A stretch of DNA of 64,000 bases from Octadecabacter sp. SW4 (lineage in GTDB: Bacteria; Pseudomonadota; Alphaproteobacteria; Rhodobacterales; Rhodobacteraceae), in assembly GCF_008065155.1 (NCBI RefSeq), contig NZ_CP042819.1, positions 62,001 through 126,000 on the forward strand, read 5' to 3'. Every line of letters begins with the position of its first letter. The first letter of the stretch is position 1. This document shows positions 11,014 through 20,288 of the stretch, one piece after another. Below the pieces are notes generated by a model, which was not told the DNA's origin, ran no database searches, and saw only the letters and a list, made by a program, of their open reading frames with translations. A program made the position numbers and the translations under genes.

Positions 11014-11484
11014 CTAGACGCGATGATAAGGCGCGCCAGCAAGGATCGACGCGGCACGATACAATTGTTCTGTCAGCATGACACGGGCCAACATATGCGG
11101 CCAGACCATCTTGCCAAACGACAGGGCGGCATCGGCGGATTTGCGCAGGTTCGGGTCAATGCCATCCGCGCCACCGATCACAAAGGCAACGTCACCGCGC
11201 CCCTGATCGCGCCATCCGGCAAGCGTCTGCGCAAAGTCGGGCGAGGATTGCAGCTTGCCACGCTCATCCAGCACACAGATCAGCGCGCCATCCGGCATCG
11301 CTTTGGACAGCAAGGCGGCCTCGGCGACCCTACCACCGCCTTTCTTGTCTTCCACTTCGATAAGATTGGCAGGCCCAAGCCCCAGTGCGCGCCCCGTGCG
11401 GTCAAACCGCGTCAGGTAGTCGTCGATCAACGTGCGCTCGGGGCCGGCGCGCAGCCGACCCACAGCGCAGATATGCACGCGCAT
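11014..11484 (-). CDS. rlmH: 23S rRNA (pseudouridine1915-N3)-methyltransferase
   Basis: This SPOUT-class enzyme methylates pseudouridine 1915 of 23S rRNA on the assembled ribosome. The 156-residue protein matches RlmH throughout: MRVHICAVGRL at the start, LDERGKLQSS in the middle, FVIGGADG as the knotted SAM-binding segment, and a C-terminus ending LAGAPYHRV. The ATG overlaps the rsfS stop by one base (TAATG), so the two are translationally coupled. Confidence 0.95.
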   Translation of the reverse strand: MRVHICAVGRLRAGPERTLIDDYLTRFDRTGRALGLGPANLIEVEDKKGGGRVAEAALLSKAMPDGALICVLDERGKLQSSPDFAQTLAGWRDQGRGDVAFVIGGADGIDPNLRKSADAALSFGKMVWPHMLARVMLTEQLYRAASILAGAPYHRV

Positions 11485-11852
11485 TAGTTGGCTTTCGTCG
11501 CCGCGTCAGCGCTTGCGGGCTGCCACATCTTTTCAAGCTGGTAGAATTCGCGCACTTCGGGGCGGAAAATGTGGACAATCACATCGCCCGCATCAATCAG
11601 CACCCAATCGCCGATATCCTTGCCTTCGACCTTGGAAATGACACCATATTCCGCCTTGAGCCGGTCGGTCAGCTTTTCGGCCATCGCCGAAACCTGGCGG
11701 GTCGATCGCCCCGAGGCCACAACCATATAGTCGCCAATCTCGGACTTGCCGCGTAGATCGATCTGCACAACGTCTTCGGCTTTGTCATCGTCAAGGGATT
11801 TCAGGATCGCAGCAAGCACAGTGTCTGCGGTTGCAGTTTTCGGGGCTGTCAT
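11484..11852 (-). CDS. rsfS: ribosomal silencing factor
   Basis: RsfS binds L14 (uL14) on the large subunit and blocks joining to the 30S in starvation. The 122-residue protein carries the family core: a motif beginning DLRGKSEIGDYMVVASG, then TRQVSAMAEKL, EGKDIGDWVLIDAGDVIVHIF and YQLEKMW. It heads the leftward run rsfS-rlmH-gpmI-envC-ctpA-rppH. The promoter should lie in the noncoding stretch upstream of 11852. Confidence 0.95.
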   Translation of the reverse strand: MTAPKTATADTVLAAILKSLDDDKAEDVVQIDLRGKSEIGDYMVVASGRSTRQVSAMAEKLTDRLKAEYGVISKVEGKDIGDWVLIDAGDVIVHIFRPEVREFYQLEKMWQPASADAATKAN

Positions 11853-12073
11853 TGTGCCAGCCTCGCGTGCAGCGGCATGGGCCGCCTGTGTGGTAAGAGA
11901 CAGATCATTGTCCTCCTAAAGCGCGCCGTCCAATCGCCCCGGCGCTGGGCTTGTCCAAACCTAACAAGCCGCAGATGACAATTCAATGAACAGACTGCGG
12001 AACTTGCGGCGGTTTCACGCCCTTGCTAGAGTTTGCGCACACCCGCGCATCAACATCAGGAGGGGTCGTCGCA

Positions 12074-12139
12074 ATGAAACGCTATCACGATCGCACGCGC
12101 GGCCCCGTCTTTGCCCTGCAAAACACCGTGCAGGGCTGA
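12074..12139 (+). CDS. possible 21-residue leader peptide upstream of ABC-F
   Basis: This short ORF begins MKRYHDRTRG and ends TVQG, 82 bases before the ABC-F start. It is preceded by a near-ideal ribosome site (AGGAGGGG, about nine bases before the ATG). Its last third lies inside a perfect 8-bp hairpin. Leader peptides of this kind control some ABC-F genes by ribosome stalling. No homology is claimed, and chance is possible for so short an ORF. Confidence 0.35.
   Translation: MKRYHDRTRGPVFALQNTVQG
12113..12136 (+). promoter_or_regulatory. hairpin in ABC-F leader
   Basis: GCCCTGCA (12113-12120) and TGCAGGGC (12129-12136) form a perfect 8-bp stem with an 8-base loop, ending at the stop codon of the short leader ORF. 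The downstream bases (TGACGACAGGGTCACATTTTCTC) have only a weak T-run, so it would be an imperfect intrinsic terminator. Confidence 0.45.
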
Positions 12140-12220
12140 CGACAGGGTCACATTTTCTCACGTCCTTGGTCAGCCTTTTCTGGCGGCACCGCGCCGCGAT
12201 TTTCCTGAACCGAGAAGAAT

Positions 12221-13747
12221 ATGTCCCTGATCACCCTTAAAAATATCGGCGTTACGCTGGCCGATCCGCTTTTCACCGGTCTTGAGCTGACCCTGCCCAA
12301 AGGCTGTCGCATGGGCCTAGTCGCTGCCAACGGTGGCGGCAAGACCACGCTGCTGCATTGCATCGCGGGCCTGACCGACCCGACCACCGGTGATATCACC
12401 ACCGCGCGCGGTTTGCGCGTGGGTTTCATGCAACAGGTCGTGCCGGAAAACCTGCGTGACCTCACGCTATACGACGCCGTGCTGGATGCGATGCCGCCCG
12501 ACCAGGTGGATTACGAAAGCTGGCGCGTGGATATCGTGCTGGATGACCTGACGATTCCCCATGACCTGCGTGACCGCCCCTTGGGCGCGCTGTCGGGTGG
12601 GTGGCAACGCATGGCTCTGCTTGCGCGCGAAATGGTGACCGAACCTGACGCGCTTTTGATGGACGAACCGACCAACCACCTTGATCTGACGCGTATCGGC
12701 CAGTTGCAGGATTATCTTGCAGGGTTGCCGCGCGATATGCCAATGCTGATCGCCAGCCATGACCGGGCGTTTCTTGATGCCGTGACTACGCACACGCTTT
12801 TCCTGCGCGCCGCGCATTCGCGGGTCTTTGCGCTGCCCTATAGTGCTGCGCGCGATGCGCTGGACGTGGCGGACGCCGCCGATGCCCGCCGTTTTGACAA
12901 CGATATGAAACAGGCCAGCCAGTTGCGCCGTCAGGCGGCCAAGCTAAAGAATATCGGTATCAACTCGGGCTCGGACCTGCTGGTCAACAAGACCCGGCAA
13001 TTGAAAGACCGCGCCGACAAGCTGGAGGAAGCGGCACGCCCCGCCCACAAGGAACGCAACGCAGGTGCGATCCGGCTCACCAATGCCGACACCCACGCCA
13101 AGGCATTGATTGCCTTTGATGACGTCGCGGTGACAACCCCCGATGGGCGCGTGCTGTTCAAGACCGGCAAGGTCTGGATCAACCGCGGTGACCGGATCGT
13201 GTTGCTGGGGCCGAACGGCACTGGCAAGACGCGGTTGGTCGATATGGTGCAACGCGCGATTACCGACGACGTTGACGGGATTCGCGCCGTGCCTACCGTC
13301 GTGATGGGCTATTCCGATCAGGGCGTCACCCAGCTTGATCCCGACGACACACCGATGCAGGCGATCACCTCGCGGTTTGACGTAGGCGACCAGCGTGCGC
13401 GTGCACTTCTGGCGGGGGCGGGCTTTGGCATCGACCACCAGAACGCAAAAACCGCGACCCTGTCAGGCGGGCAGAAATCGCGACTGGCGATGGTGGTGCT
13501 GCGCTTGACCAACCCAAACTTTTACCTGCTTGATGAACCGACCAACCACATCGACATCGATGGCCAGGAGGCGCTGCAATCCGAGCTGGAAAAGCACGAG
13601 GTCAGTTGCCTGCTTGTCAGCCATGATCGCACCTTCGTGCGCGAAACAGGCACGCGGTTTTGGGAAATTCAGGGCAAGAAACTTGTCGAAGTCGATAGCC
13701 CCGAGCCGTTTTTCTCCCAGGCCTTGGGCGTGGAGAGCGCCGTGTAG
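12221..13747 (+). CDS. ABC-F family ATP-binding protein
   Basis: This is a soluble protein with two ATP-binding cassettes and no membrane domain. ABC-F proteins act at the ribosomal E site in translation control or antibiotic protection. It has 508 residues. Cassette 1 has Walker A AANGGGKTT near residue 37, signature LSGGWQRMAL and Walker B LLMDEPTNHLD. Cassette 2 has LGPNGTGKT near residue 330, signature LSGGQKSRLAM and LLDEPTNHID. The linker is rich in Lys and Arg. The subfamily is not assigned. A leader ORF and hairpin precede it, hinting at regulated expression. Confidence 0.9.
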   Translation: MSLITLKNIGVTLADPLFTGLELTLPKGCRMGLVAANGGGKTTLLHCIAGLTDPTTGDITTARGLRVGFMQQVVPENLRDLTLYDAVLDAMPPDQVDYESWRVDIVLDDLTIPHDLRDRPLGALSGGWQRMALLAREMVTEPDALLMDEPTNHLDLTRIGQLQDYLAGLPRDMPMLIASHDRAFLDAVTTHTLFLRAAHSRVFALPYSAARDALDVADAADARRFDNDMKQASQLRRQAAKLKNIGINSGSDLLVNKTRQLKDRADKLEEAARPAHKERNAGAIRLTNADTHAKALIAFDDVAVTTPDGRVLFKTGKVWINRGDRIVLLGPNGTGKTRLVDMVQRAITDDVDGIRAVPTVVMGYSDQGVTQLDPDDTPMQAITSRFDVGDQRARALLAGAGFGIDHQNAKTATLSGGQKSRLAMVVLRLTNPNFYLLDEPTNHIDIDGQEALQSELEKHEVSCLLVSHDRTFVRETGTRFWEIQGKKLVEVDSPEPFFSQALGVESAV

Positions 13748-13849
13748 CCCTAGCGCAAACTCTTGGTCGGCACTCTGATATTTTGGAGCAATCCTGAAGT
13801 TGTAATTTTCTTCAGTAACCTGTTTTCGTTCAGGAAGCACTATTGCCAG

Positions 13850-14148
13850 GAATTCAGCAACAACGACACTGCCTCTGACGTGACGGTAAACAACTTTGAC
13901 CCTACCGAAGACCAGCTTGCGGTGGTGATCCCCAAGGCTGCGACCCTCAGCGCGGCAGATCAGGCGACCTTGGACGCGCAGGACAACGTATTTGACATTG
14001 CCGCCACGCAGGACGGTGCTGACACGCTGATCACCCTGACGCCGCCCTTGGCGGGATCGTCGCGCCACAATCGGTCCTCCTCAGGGACACGACAGCAACG
14101 GATATCAATACCGACGATACCGCCGTGCTGCTGGAATACAGCGCCTAA
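13850..14148 (+). pseudogene. frameshifted remnant of an RTX/calcium-binding-type protein C-terminus
   Basis: One frame reads VTVNNFDPTEDQLAVVIP and continues to about 14050 as LITLTPPL. A one-base shift then gives GGIVAPQSVLLRDTTATD and ends LLEYSA at TAA 14146-14148. Together these look like the C-terminal domain common to hemolysin-type calcium-binding proteins of roseobacters, where a TITDFDP-like strand precedes the final domain. There is no start codon context, no glycine-rich nonapeptide repeats and no secretion-size ORF upstream. I read it as a decayed gene tail in the 469-base gap after the ABC-F gene. The parent protein assignment is inference. Confidence 0.55.
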
Positions 14149-14216
14149 ATCACGGCATCATTGCTCTACAAGTGCCTTGTTTCTAGGGTCTCTAGCATGA
14201 TCACGCCACAACGGCA

Positions 14217-15170
14217 TTAGAACTGAAAGGCATACCCGACGCTAAGATAACCGCCGCCAATGCTGTCGCTGCCAATTTGGGCCGTTGTTGCAGTTCCGGC
14301 AACATCAAGAAAAGTGTCGACGCCGTTGCCGATGCCCTGCAGGTTTTCAAAACCGAGCTCAAAAGTGAGCATGCCACCTTTGGACAGACTCCGTTCCAGC
14401 CGCACAGACAGCTGGGTCGATATTGCGGTCCCGCTCTCTGACGCTGTTATATCTTGGTCCACAATCCCGCCGGGCCTGACACTTGTATACTGATAGTCGA
14501 AATCGTTTTGCATCACGCCCACCGTGCCCGACAGGCGTAATCCCAGGTTGGCGTCGATCGCGGCATAGTGGCTGATGCCGCCAAAAACACCGATCATCTG
14601 GTTGTTGGACTGGGTCGTTTGCGTCGAAACAACCACGCCGCCCGGGTCGAGGATGTTTGTCATCAAATCCTGCGAGGCCTGTCCGGCCTTCAGGCCTGCA
14701 CTGACACGCCACTGATCGTCCAGCATCCATTCACGGCCCACAGCCAGCATCAACGTTTCGGTCTTGACCTCGGGATCAATGTCCCACCCGGCAGGGAGGT
14801 TGTAACCATCATCGTAACTGCCGGGAAAAGTTTCGATGGCCCCTCCGATGGTGATTGTTTCATCACCGGTCGCGGTCGCGCCCGTCAGATTGACGATAAG
14901 ACGCGAGTTGCTGCCCCACGGCTGGCTATAGGCGGCGTCAAGCCGACCACCAGGACCAAAGTCAAGCTGATCAGTGCTCTGGACCTGTGCGCCGCCGCCA
15001 TTCGGCGTCGTCAGCGTATCCTGCAAACTGTTGAAAGGGGCAAAAAGGCCCAAGCTGAATTCAAGAACCCGCCCTTGATAAAGCGGGTCTTCAAATGCGG
15101 TTTGCGCCTGAACGGCACCCGACATCGCGAGTGCTGCGCAAAGCGCAGCATAGCAAGTTAGCGTTTTCAT
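14217..15170 (-). CDS. outer-membrane beta-barrel protein, unknown function
   Basis: The 317-residue protein has a signal peptide (MKTLTCYAALCAALAMSG to AQA, about residue 22), then alternating polar and hydrophobic strands. It ends in YAFQF, the terminal aromatic signature recognised by the BAM complex. It resembles alphaproteobacterial porin-like or OmpW-like barrels only in general pattern, and no specific substrate can be named. It lies alone between a decayed gene and the MscS gene, in a stretch that looks like a site of gene turnover. Confidence 0.7.
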   Translation of the reverse strand: MKTLTCYAALCAALAMSGAVQAQTAFEDPLYQGRVLEFSLGLFAPFNSLQDTLTTPNGGGAQVQSTDQLDFGPGGRLDAAYSQPWGSNSRLIVNLTGATATGDETITIGGAIETFPGSYDDGYNLPAGWDIDPEVKTETLMLAVGREWMLDDQWRVSAGLKAGQASQDLMTNILDPGGVVVSTQTTQSNNQMIGVFGGISHYAAIDANLGLRLSGTVGVMQNDFDYQYTSVRPGGIVDQDITASESGTAISTQLSVRLERSLSKGGMLTFELGFENLQGIGNGVDTFLDVAGTATTAQIGSDSIGGGYLSVGYAFQF

Positions 15171-15324
15171 GTGATTTTCCCCTACTTCCCCCTAGATGCG
15201 CGAAAATAGCCCATCCTTTTGAGGGTGGCTTTGTCCCAAGGCCGTGTCACGGTATTTCTTTCGGCAACGGCAGAACTTGGGTCAATGTTGCCAGTATTCA
15301 ACGACAAACGTCATGGCTTCGGCT

Positions 15325-16671
15325 CTAGTCGATCACCTTGGTTCCCAACTCCGACCCTTCCAGCACCTTCACTTCGCGCTGCGGGAACGGGATAGAGATG
15401 TTGTGTTCGGCAAACGCATCCCACAGCGCAAGGTAGACATTGCCGCGAATGTTGGTCAGCCCGCCCGTCGGGTCTTTGATCCAGAACCGCAAGATGTAAT
15501 CCACACTGCTGTCACCAAACCCGACGATATGACAAACGGGGGGCTGGAACGTCAGTACGCGATCAACGCTTTTGGCCGCATCAATCGCAATACGCCGAAC
15601 GTCATGCGGGTTGTCGCCATAGGCAGTGCCAAAAAAGATATCGAGCCGGACAAAATCGTTGGAATGGGACCAGTTGACCACCTGCGTGGTGATCAAGTCT
15701 TCGTTCGGGATCAGATACTCGCGCCCGTCCCGTGTGGTGATGCTGACGTAACGCGCCCCAAGGCTGTTGATCCATCCAAATGTTTCGCCCACGGTAATCA
15801 CGTCACCGGGCTTGATGGATTTATCCAGTAGGATGATGATGCCCGACACAAGGTTGGACACGACCTTTTGCAAACCAAAACCAAGCCCGATACCAATCGC
15901 ACCCGACAGCACCGCAAGGCCGGTCAGATCAAAGCCAACCGCCTTGAGCCCGACGAAAAAGGCCACACCGTATAGGGCGATTTGTATGAACTTGACCACC
16001 AGCACGCGCATCGATGGGCTGATGTCTTCGTTCGCTTGAATACGTGCCGCCGAGGTGCGGGAAATGAACCGCGCAACGAAAAAGAAAACGCCCAGAATGA
16101 ACGCGGCCTGCAGCACAAGCCAGACCGACAGGCGGAATTCGCCAATCTCGACGGCGATGCTGTCCAGCAGTTGTTCGGCCTGATCCGTGACACCAAGAAT
16201 GCGCAGCGTCACCCAGGTCCAGGCGCCATAGCGCACCACGGTGCGCAAGAACGGGTTGGCGATCAGACGGGTCGCAAAGGTGACGATCAGCCAGGCCAGC
16301 GCAAGATTCGCGATCCCTGCCAGCAGATACGACCGGCTGGGCCATGTGACTTCGCGCATCACGGCCACCGTGATCCAGATCAGCGCGACGAAAAAGATCA
16401 TCCGCATCCGCTTGTGCACGACCAGCAAAATCCGCAAGCGCCATTTGGGCCAGCCCTCGCGCGTGCGCATCCAGTCGTGCAGGCGGGGTTGCACGATCCG
16501 CGATAAAACGTGGGCCACGACAAACACGGCCAGCGCAATTGCGAGCTGATAGGCATTCCACGGGCGCAGCAGCGTTTCCAGAAATGCCTGTGCCTGCCCA
16601 AGCAGCCCCTGACCGACTTCGAAAATCTCGCCCGCCTGCTCGACGAGGTCTTGTTGCTCTTCTGGTTCCAT
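15325..16671 (-). CDS. MscS-family mechanosensitive ion channel
   Basis: This is an inner-membrane channel that opens under membrane tension to release solutes. From ATG 16671 the protein has 448 residues: several N-terminal transmembrane helices, then the MscS pore helix (AIGIGLGFGLQKVVSNLVSG) and the beta domain (PGDVITVGETFGWINSLG, then REYLIPNEDL). The open frame extends to 16833, but ATG 16671 is preceded by AAGGGG at good spacing and begins MEPEEQQDLV. It is larger than E. coli MscS (286 residues), as is common for multi-helix paralogues. Confidence 0.88.
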   Translation of the reverse strand: MEPEEQQDLVEQAGEIFEVGQGLLGQAQAFLETLLRPWNAYQLAIALAVFVVAHVLSRIVQPRLHDWMRTREGWPKWRLRILLVVHKRMRMIFFVALIWITVAVMREVTWPSRSYLLAGIANLALAWLIVTFATRLIANPFLRTVVRYGAWTWVTLRILGVTDQAEQLLDSIAVEIGEFRLSVWLVLQAAFILGVFFFVARFISRTSAARIQANEDISPSMRVLVVKFIQIALYGVAFFVGLKAVGFDLTGLAVLSGAIGIGLGFGLQKVVSNLVSGIIILLDKSIKPGDVITVGETFGWINSLGARYVSITTRDGREYLIPNEDLITTQVVNWSHSNDFVRLDIFFGTAYGDNPHDVRRIAIDAAKSVDRVLTFQPPVCHIVGFGDSSVDYILRFWIKDPTGGLTNIRGNVYLALWDAFAEHNISIPFPQREVKVLEGSELGTKVID

Positions 16672-16950
16672 GCGCGCCCCTTGGTTGCAGGCATTGTGCA
16701 TGGCGCGGATATGACGGGCAAGCACATCCATGACAGCGCTTTGATCACGTCGCCAGCGCACCGCGCTTGCAGCGATCCGCCTGCGGGTGTATTCCACCCC
16801 AATGATAGTGATTTTTGACATCTGCGACCGCACACGCCTGCGCGAGCGCTTTCACGGTGCCACCCACACGGTGCTTGCCCGCACCTAACCGTGCCCGCGC
16901 ACCCCGCGCCAAGAACAACTGACTCCGCACATCTTATTCGGGAGAGGACC

Positions 16951-18357
16951 ATGTCCCCCAAAACGCTCTATGATAAAATCTGGGATGCCCATGTGGCACA
17001 CGAGGCCGAGGACGGCACCTGCCTGCTTTATATCGACCGCCATCTGGTGCACGAAGTAACCAGCCCGCAGGCATTCGAGGGGCTGCGCATGACCGGCCGC
17101 GGCGTGCGCGCACCTGATAAAACCATCGCCGTGCCCGATCACAACGTGCCCACCACGCTGGACCGTGCCAACGCCGAAACCATGACCGAGGATTCGCGCA
17201 TTCAGGTCGAAGCGCTCGACAAGAATGCCAAGGATTTCGGCATCCACTATTACCCCGTGTCCGACGTGCGTCAGGGGATCGTGCATATCGTCGGCCCCGA
17301 ACAGGGCTGGACCCTGCCGGGCATGACCGTGGTCTGCGGCGATAGCCACACCGCGACCCACGGCGCATTCGGCGCGTTGGCTCACGGTATCGGCACATCC
17401 GAGGTCGAACACGTGCTGGCCACGCAAACGCTGATCCAGAAAAAGTCGAAGAACATGAAAGTCGAGATCACCGGCAAACTGGCCCCCGGTGTCACAGCCA
17501 AGGATATCACCATGTCCGTGATCGGCGAAACCGGCACCGCCGGCGGCACCGGCTACGTGATCGAATACTGCGGTGAAGCGATCCGCGATCTGTCGATGGA
17601 AGGGCGCATGACCGTCTGCAACATGGCGATCGAAGGCGGCGCGCGCGCTGGCCTGATCGCACCGGACGACAAGACGTTCGCCTATTGCAAGGGCCGCCCC
17701 CATGCGCCCAAGGGGGCCCAGTGGGAGGCCGCAAAGGCATGGTGGGAAACGCTTTACTCCGACGATGACGCCCATTGGGACAAGGTCGTGACCCTGCGCG
17801 GCGAAGATATCGCGCCATCGGTCACATGGGGCACCTCGCCCGAGGATGTTCTGCCGATTACCGCGACGGTGCCCGACCCCGCGTCTTTCAAGGGCGGCAA
17901 GGTTGATGCGGCGAAACGCTCGATCGATTACATGGGCCTGAAGGCCGGTCAGAAACTGACCGATATCGAAATCGACACGGTATTCATCGGGTCTTGCACG
18001 AATGGGCGTATCGAAGATCTGCGCGCTGCTGCGGCCATCCTGAAAGGCAAGAAAATCAAAGACGGGATGCGCGCGATGGTCGTGCCCGGTTCTGGCCTTG
18101 TGCGCGCTCAGGCCGAAGAAGAAGGGCTTGCCGATATCTTCAAGGAGGCGGGTTTTGAATGGCGCATGGCGGGCTGTTCCATGTGTCTGGCGATGAACCC
18201 GGATCAGTTGTCCGAAGGCGAACGCTGCGCATCGACGTCGAACCGGAACTTCGAAGGGCGGCAGGGCTATAAGGGCCGCACACATCTTGTATCACCCGGC
18301 ATGGCGGCAGCAGCGGCGATTACCGGACACCTGACTGACGTGCGCGAGCTGATGTAG
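16951..18357 (+). CDS. leuC: 3-isopropylmalate dehydratase large subunit
   Basis: With LeuD it isomerises 2-isopropylmalate to 3-isopropylmalate in leucine synthesis, using a [4Fe-4S] cluster. The 468-residue protein has [14 protein letters not shown] near residues 128-141, IGSCTNGR near 347 and GCSMCLAMN near 408, which give the three cluster Cys ligands. GGAGAG precedes the ATG. leuD follows after a 150-base spacer that looks regulatory. Confidence 0.97.
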   Translation: MSPKTLYDKIWDAHVAHEAEDGTCLLYIDRHLVHEVTSPQAFEGLRMTGRGVRAPDKTIAVPDHNVPTTLDRANAETMTEDSRIQVEALDKNAKDFGIHYYPVSDVRQGIVHIVGPEQGWTLPGMTVVCGDSHTATHGAFGALAHGIGTSEVEHVLATQTLIQKKSKNMKVEITGKLAPGVTAKDITMSVIGETGTAGGTGYVIEYCGEAIRDLSMEGRMTVCNMAIEGGARAGLIAPDDKTFAYCKGRPHAPKGAQWEAAKAWWETLYSDDDAHWDKVVTLRGEDIAPSVTWGTSPEDVLPITATVPDPASFKGGKVDAAKRSIDYMGLKAGQKLTDIEIDTVFIGSCTNGRIEDLRAAAAILKGKKIKDGMRAMVVPGSGLVRAQAEEEGLADIFKEAGFEWRMAGCSMCLAMNPDQLSEGERCASTSNRNFEGRQGYKGRTHLVSPGMAAAAAITGHLTDVRELM

Positions 18358-18375
18358 CCATACCCCACCCATATG

Positions 18376-18408
18376 GATTCCATACGCTTTCCATACGGTT
18401 TCCATCCC
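18376..18408 (+). repeat. three 11-bp direct repeats in the leuC-leuD spacer
   Basis: Three consecutive 11-base units share TTCCAT: gattccatacg, ctttccatacg and gtttccatccc. The 11-base period would place each copy on nearly the same DNA face. The role is unknown. Confidence 0.45.
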
Positions 18409-18470
18409 TTACCGCGGCGGTCATATAGGTTAATTTTTCGACCTCCGCGCGTTAACATATTACCCCGTAG

Positions 18471-18486
18471 GGTGGGTGCCCCCACC
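18471..18486 (+). promoter_or_regulatory. hairpin upstream of leuD
   Basis: GGTGGG (18471-18476) pairs with CCCACC (18481-18486) across a 4-base loop, about 20 bases before the leuD ATG. An AT-rich stretch (GTTAACATATTACC) just upstream could hold a promoter. Either leader structure or chance is possible. Confidence 0.3.
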
Positions 18487-18507
18487 ACGTGCGAAAGGAT
18501 CCGACGA

Positions 18508-19113
18508 ATGGAAAAATTCGACAAACTCAGCGGCATTGCCGCGCCGATGCCCCTTGTGAATATCGATACCGATATGATCATCCCCAAGGTGTTCCTGAAG
18601 ACAATCAAACGGTCCGGCCTTGGCGTGAACCTGTTTGACGAGATGCGCTTTGATCGTCAGGGCAACGAAATCCCTGATTTCGTGTTGAACAAGCCTGCCT
18701 ATCGCGAGGCGTCAATTCTGGTGGCGGGTGATAATTTTGGCTGCGGATCATCGCGCGAACATGCGCCCTGGGCCATCGCTGATTTTGGCATCCGCTGCGT
18801 GATTTCGACCAGCTTTGCCGATATTTTCTATAACAACTGTTTCAAGAACGGCATCCTGCCCATCGTTCTGCCGGAAGATCAGCGCGACATTCTGATGAAG
18901 GACGCCGAAAAAGGCGCGAACGCGCGGATCGAAGTCGACCTTGAGGCGCAAACCGTGACGTCATCGGATGGTGAAACCTTTACCTTCGAAGTCGACAGCT
19001 TCAAGAAACACTGCCTGATGAACGGTCTCGATGATATCGGCCTGACGATGGAAAAGGCTGCGTCGATTGATTCATTCGAGGCCGAGGCAAGCGCCGCGCG
19101 CCCTTGGGTCTGA
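18508..19113 (+). CDS. leuD: 3-isopropylmalate dehydratase small subunit
   Basis: This is the partner of LeuC, contributing the mobile domain that closes over the substrate. The 201-residue protein has the family signatures [11 protein letters not shown] near residue 16 and [16 protein letters not shown] near residue 77. ATG 18508 follows AAAGGAT. The frame extends upstream through the repeat region to 18373, but that part has no LeuD homology. It is in the same direction as leuC but spaced by 150 bases. Confidence 0.97.
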   Translation: MEKFDKLSGIAAPMPLVNIDTDMIIPKVFLKTIKRSGLGVNLFDEMRFDRQGNEIPDFVLNKPAYREASILVAGDNFGCGSSREHAPWAIADFGIRCVISTSFADIFYNNCFKNGILPIVLPEDQRDILMKDAEKGANARIEVDLEAQTVTSSDGETFTFEVDSFKKHCLMNGLDDIGLTMEKAASIDSFEAEASAARPWV

Positions 19114-19125
19114 TCGCATAACCCG

Positions 19126-19150
19126 TGCAGGCCGCAAGCTGTGGCCTGCA
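19126..19150. terminator. inverted repeat after leuD
   Basis: TGCAGGCC (19126-19133) and GGCCTGCA (19143-19150) form a perfect 8-bp stem with a 9-base loop, 12 bases after the leuD stop. There is no T-run, so termination is uncertain. Confidence 0.4.
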
Positions 19151-19329
19151 TACACCATCTACCCACCGGATTTGAGGGCGCCCGCTACATTTAGCTAGAT
19201 GCGGGTGTGCAACCGCCACATTTGGCGTGGGCCATAGTTCTGCTGCACAATGGTTGCAAAGTCGCACCACCTCTGCCGCAAAACCGCCTCAGATATTTCG
19301 CTAGTCTTACCAGAGGCTTGTGAAGCGAA

Positions 19330-20286
19330 ATGAATCTGGGCACAAATATGGCAAATATGAGGCATCCCGCCACAAACGCGCGGGTTCATACTGGGAAAAG
19401 GGAGCGGCAAAGCATCGCCCCCGACCGGATTGAGGGTAGTAGGGCAGTGATTTCACGGCTGGCAGGCGCGATCTTGCGCGCGATTCTTGTAGTGTTGCTG
19501 ATTGCGACGCCGTCGGTGCTATTGGTTAATACATCAATCGATACGACACAGATTGTCGTGCTCGTCGGGCTTCTTGCCGCCGCCTTTACGATTGTCGAAT
19601 ATAACTCGGCCTATCCCAGCCTTGTGGAATTTCGTGACGCGCCGCCGTTCAATCGCGTGCGCTTTTTCGCGCTATACGCCACCGTTTTCGCACTGACCGT
19701 GATCGCGCGCGGAGAAGCCAACCCCACGACGATCACGTTGTTCTTCGAGGCCATCGGATCACGTATCGGCGAACTGATCGATTTCCCCTATTCGCCGGTG
19801 CGCCTTGTGGTGCTGATGATGCCCGAAGATGCCGATGCCGCACTGATCGATTCCGTGCGCACGGCGGCGGGTCTGTCCTATCTTGTGTCTATCCTGTCGC
19901 TTGCCATTTTCGTGCTGATCTTGCGCGGCACAGGCTGGCCGCGCCAGTTGGGTGGCTTCAACGTCTGGACCAATCTGCCCACGTTTGACCCCACAGCGGG
20001 CGGTGATGTGGTGGACCGCCTGAACCGTGACGGACAGATTAACCTTATATTAGGATTCCTGCTGCCATTCATTATCCCAGCATTCGTGAAATTGGCCTCT
20101 GACATGTTCAACCCCATCAGCCTGGCCAATGATCACACCCTGATTTGGACGATGACTGCATGGGCGTTCTTGCCGGCCAGTTTGTTGATGCGCGGGATTG
20201 CGATGATGCGGGTGGCGCAGATGATCGCCGATCAGCGCGCGCGCGCCTATGCCATAGCCAAAGCCGAAGGTGCATTGCCAGCCTGA
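19330..20286 (+). CDS. multi-pass membrane protein, unknown function
   Basis: The protein is up to 318 residues. It has about five or six hydrophobic segments, including one starting LVVLLIATPSVLLV and one starting LILGFLLPFIIPAFV. I do not recognise a family. It appears between leuD and an EEP-fold gene, an arrangement I associate with roseobacters. The start is uncertain. ATG 19330 gives a polar 39-residue lead, whereas GTG 19447 gives a protein that begins directly before the first membrane helix and may be the true start. The following EEP gene begins at or just past its stop, so the two are probably coupled. Confidence 0.7.
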   Translation: MNLGTNMANMRHPATNARVHTGKRERQSIAPDRIEGSRAVISRLAGAILRAILVVLLIATPSVLLVNTSIDTTQIVVLVGLLAAAFTIVEYNSAYPSLVEFRDAPPFNRVRFFALYATVFALTVIARGEANPTTITLFFEAIGSRIGELIDFPYSPVRLVVLMMPEDADAALIDSVRTAAGLSYLVSILSLAIFVLILRGTGWPRQLGGFNVWTNLPTFDPTAGGDVVDRLNRDGQINLILGFLLPFIIPAFVKLASDMFNPISLANDHTLIWTMTAWAFLPASLLMRGIAMMRVAQMIADQRARAYAIAKAEGALPA

Positions 20287-20288
20287 TT

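Larger units (their letters stand above)
11853..12220. other. noncoding region between rsfS and the ABC-F gene
   Basis: This 368-base divergent spacer should hold the leftward rsfS promoter and the rightward promoter for the ABC-F gene. The right half contains a possible leader ORF and a strong hairpin, listed separately. I see no tRNA, no clear long ORF and no known riboswitch in the left half. Confidence 0.6.

Noticed and set aside
13763..14200. 145-codon ORF as an intact gene
   Set aside because: Only the middle resembles a real protein. The good similarity continues in another frame after about 14050, so it is better read as a frameshifted relic.
16672..16950. leader peptide for leuC
   Set aside because: No short ORF with a good ribosome site and Leu codons was found in the 279-base gap between the MscS start and leuC.
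16885..18285. 466-codon open frame opposite leuC
   Set aside because: It is rich in His, Gly and Arg as expected for a leuC shadow, has no domain, and leuC is certain.
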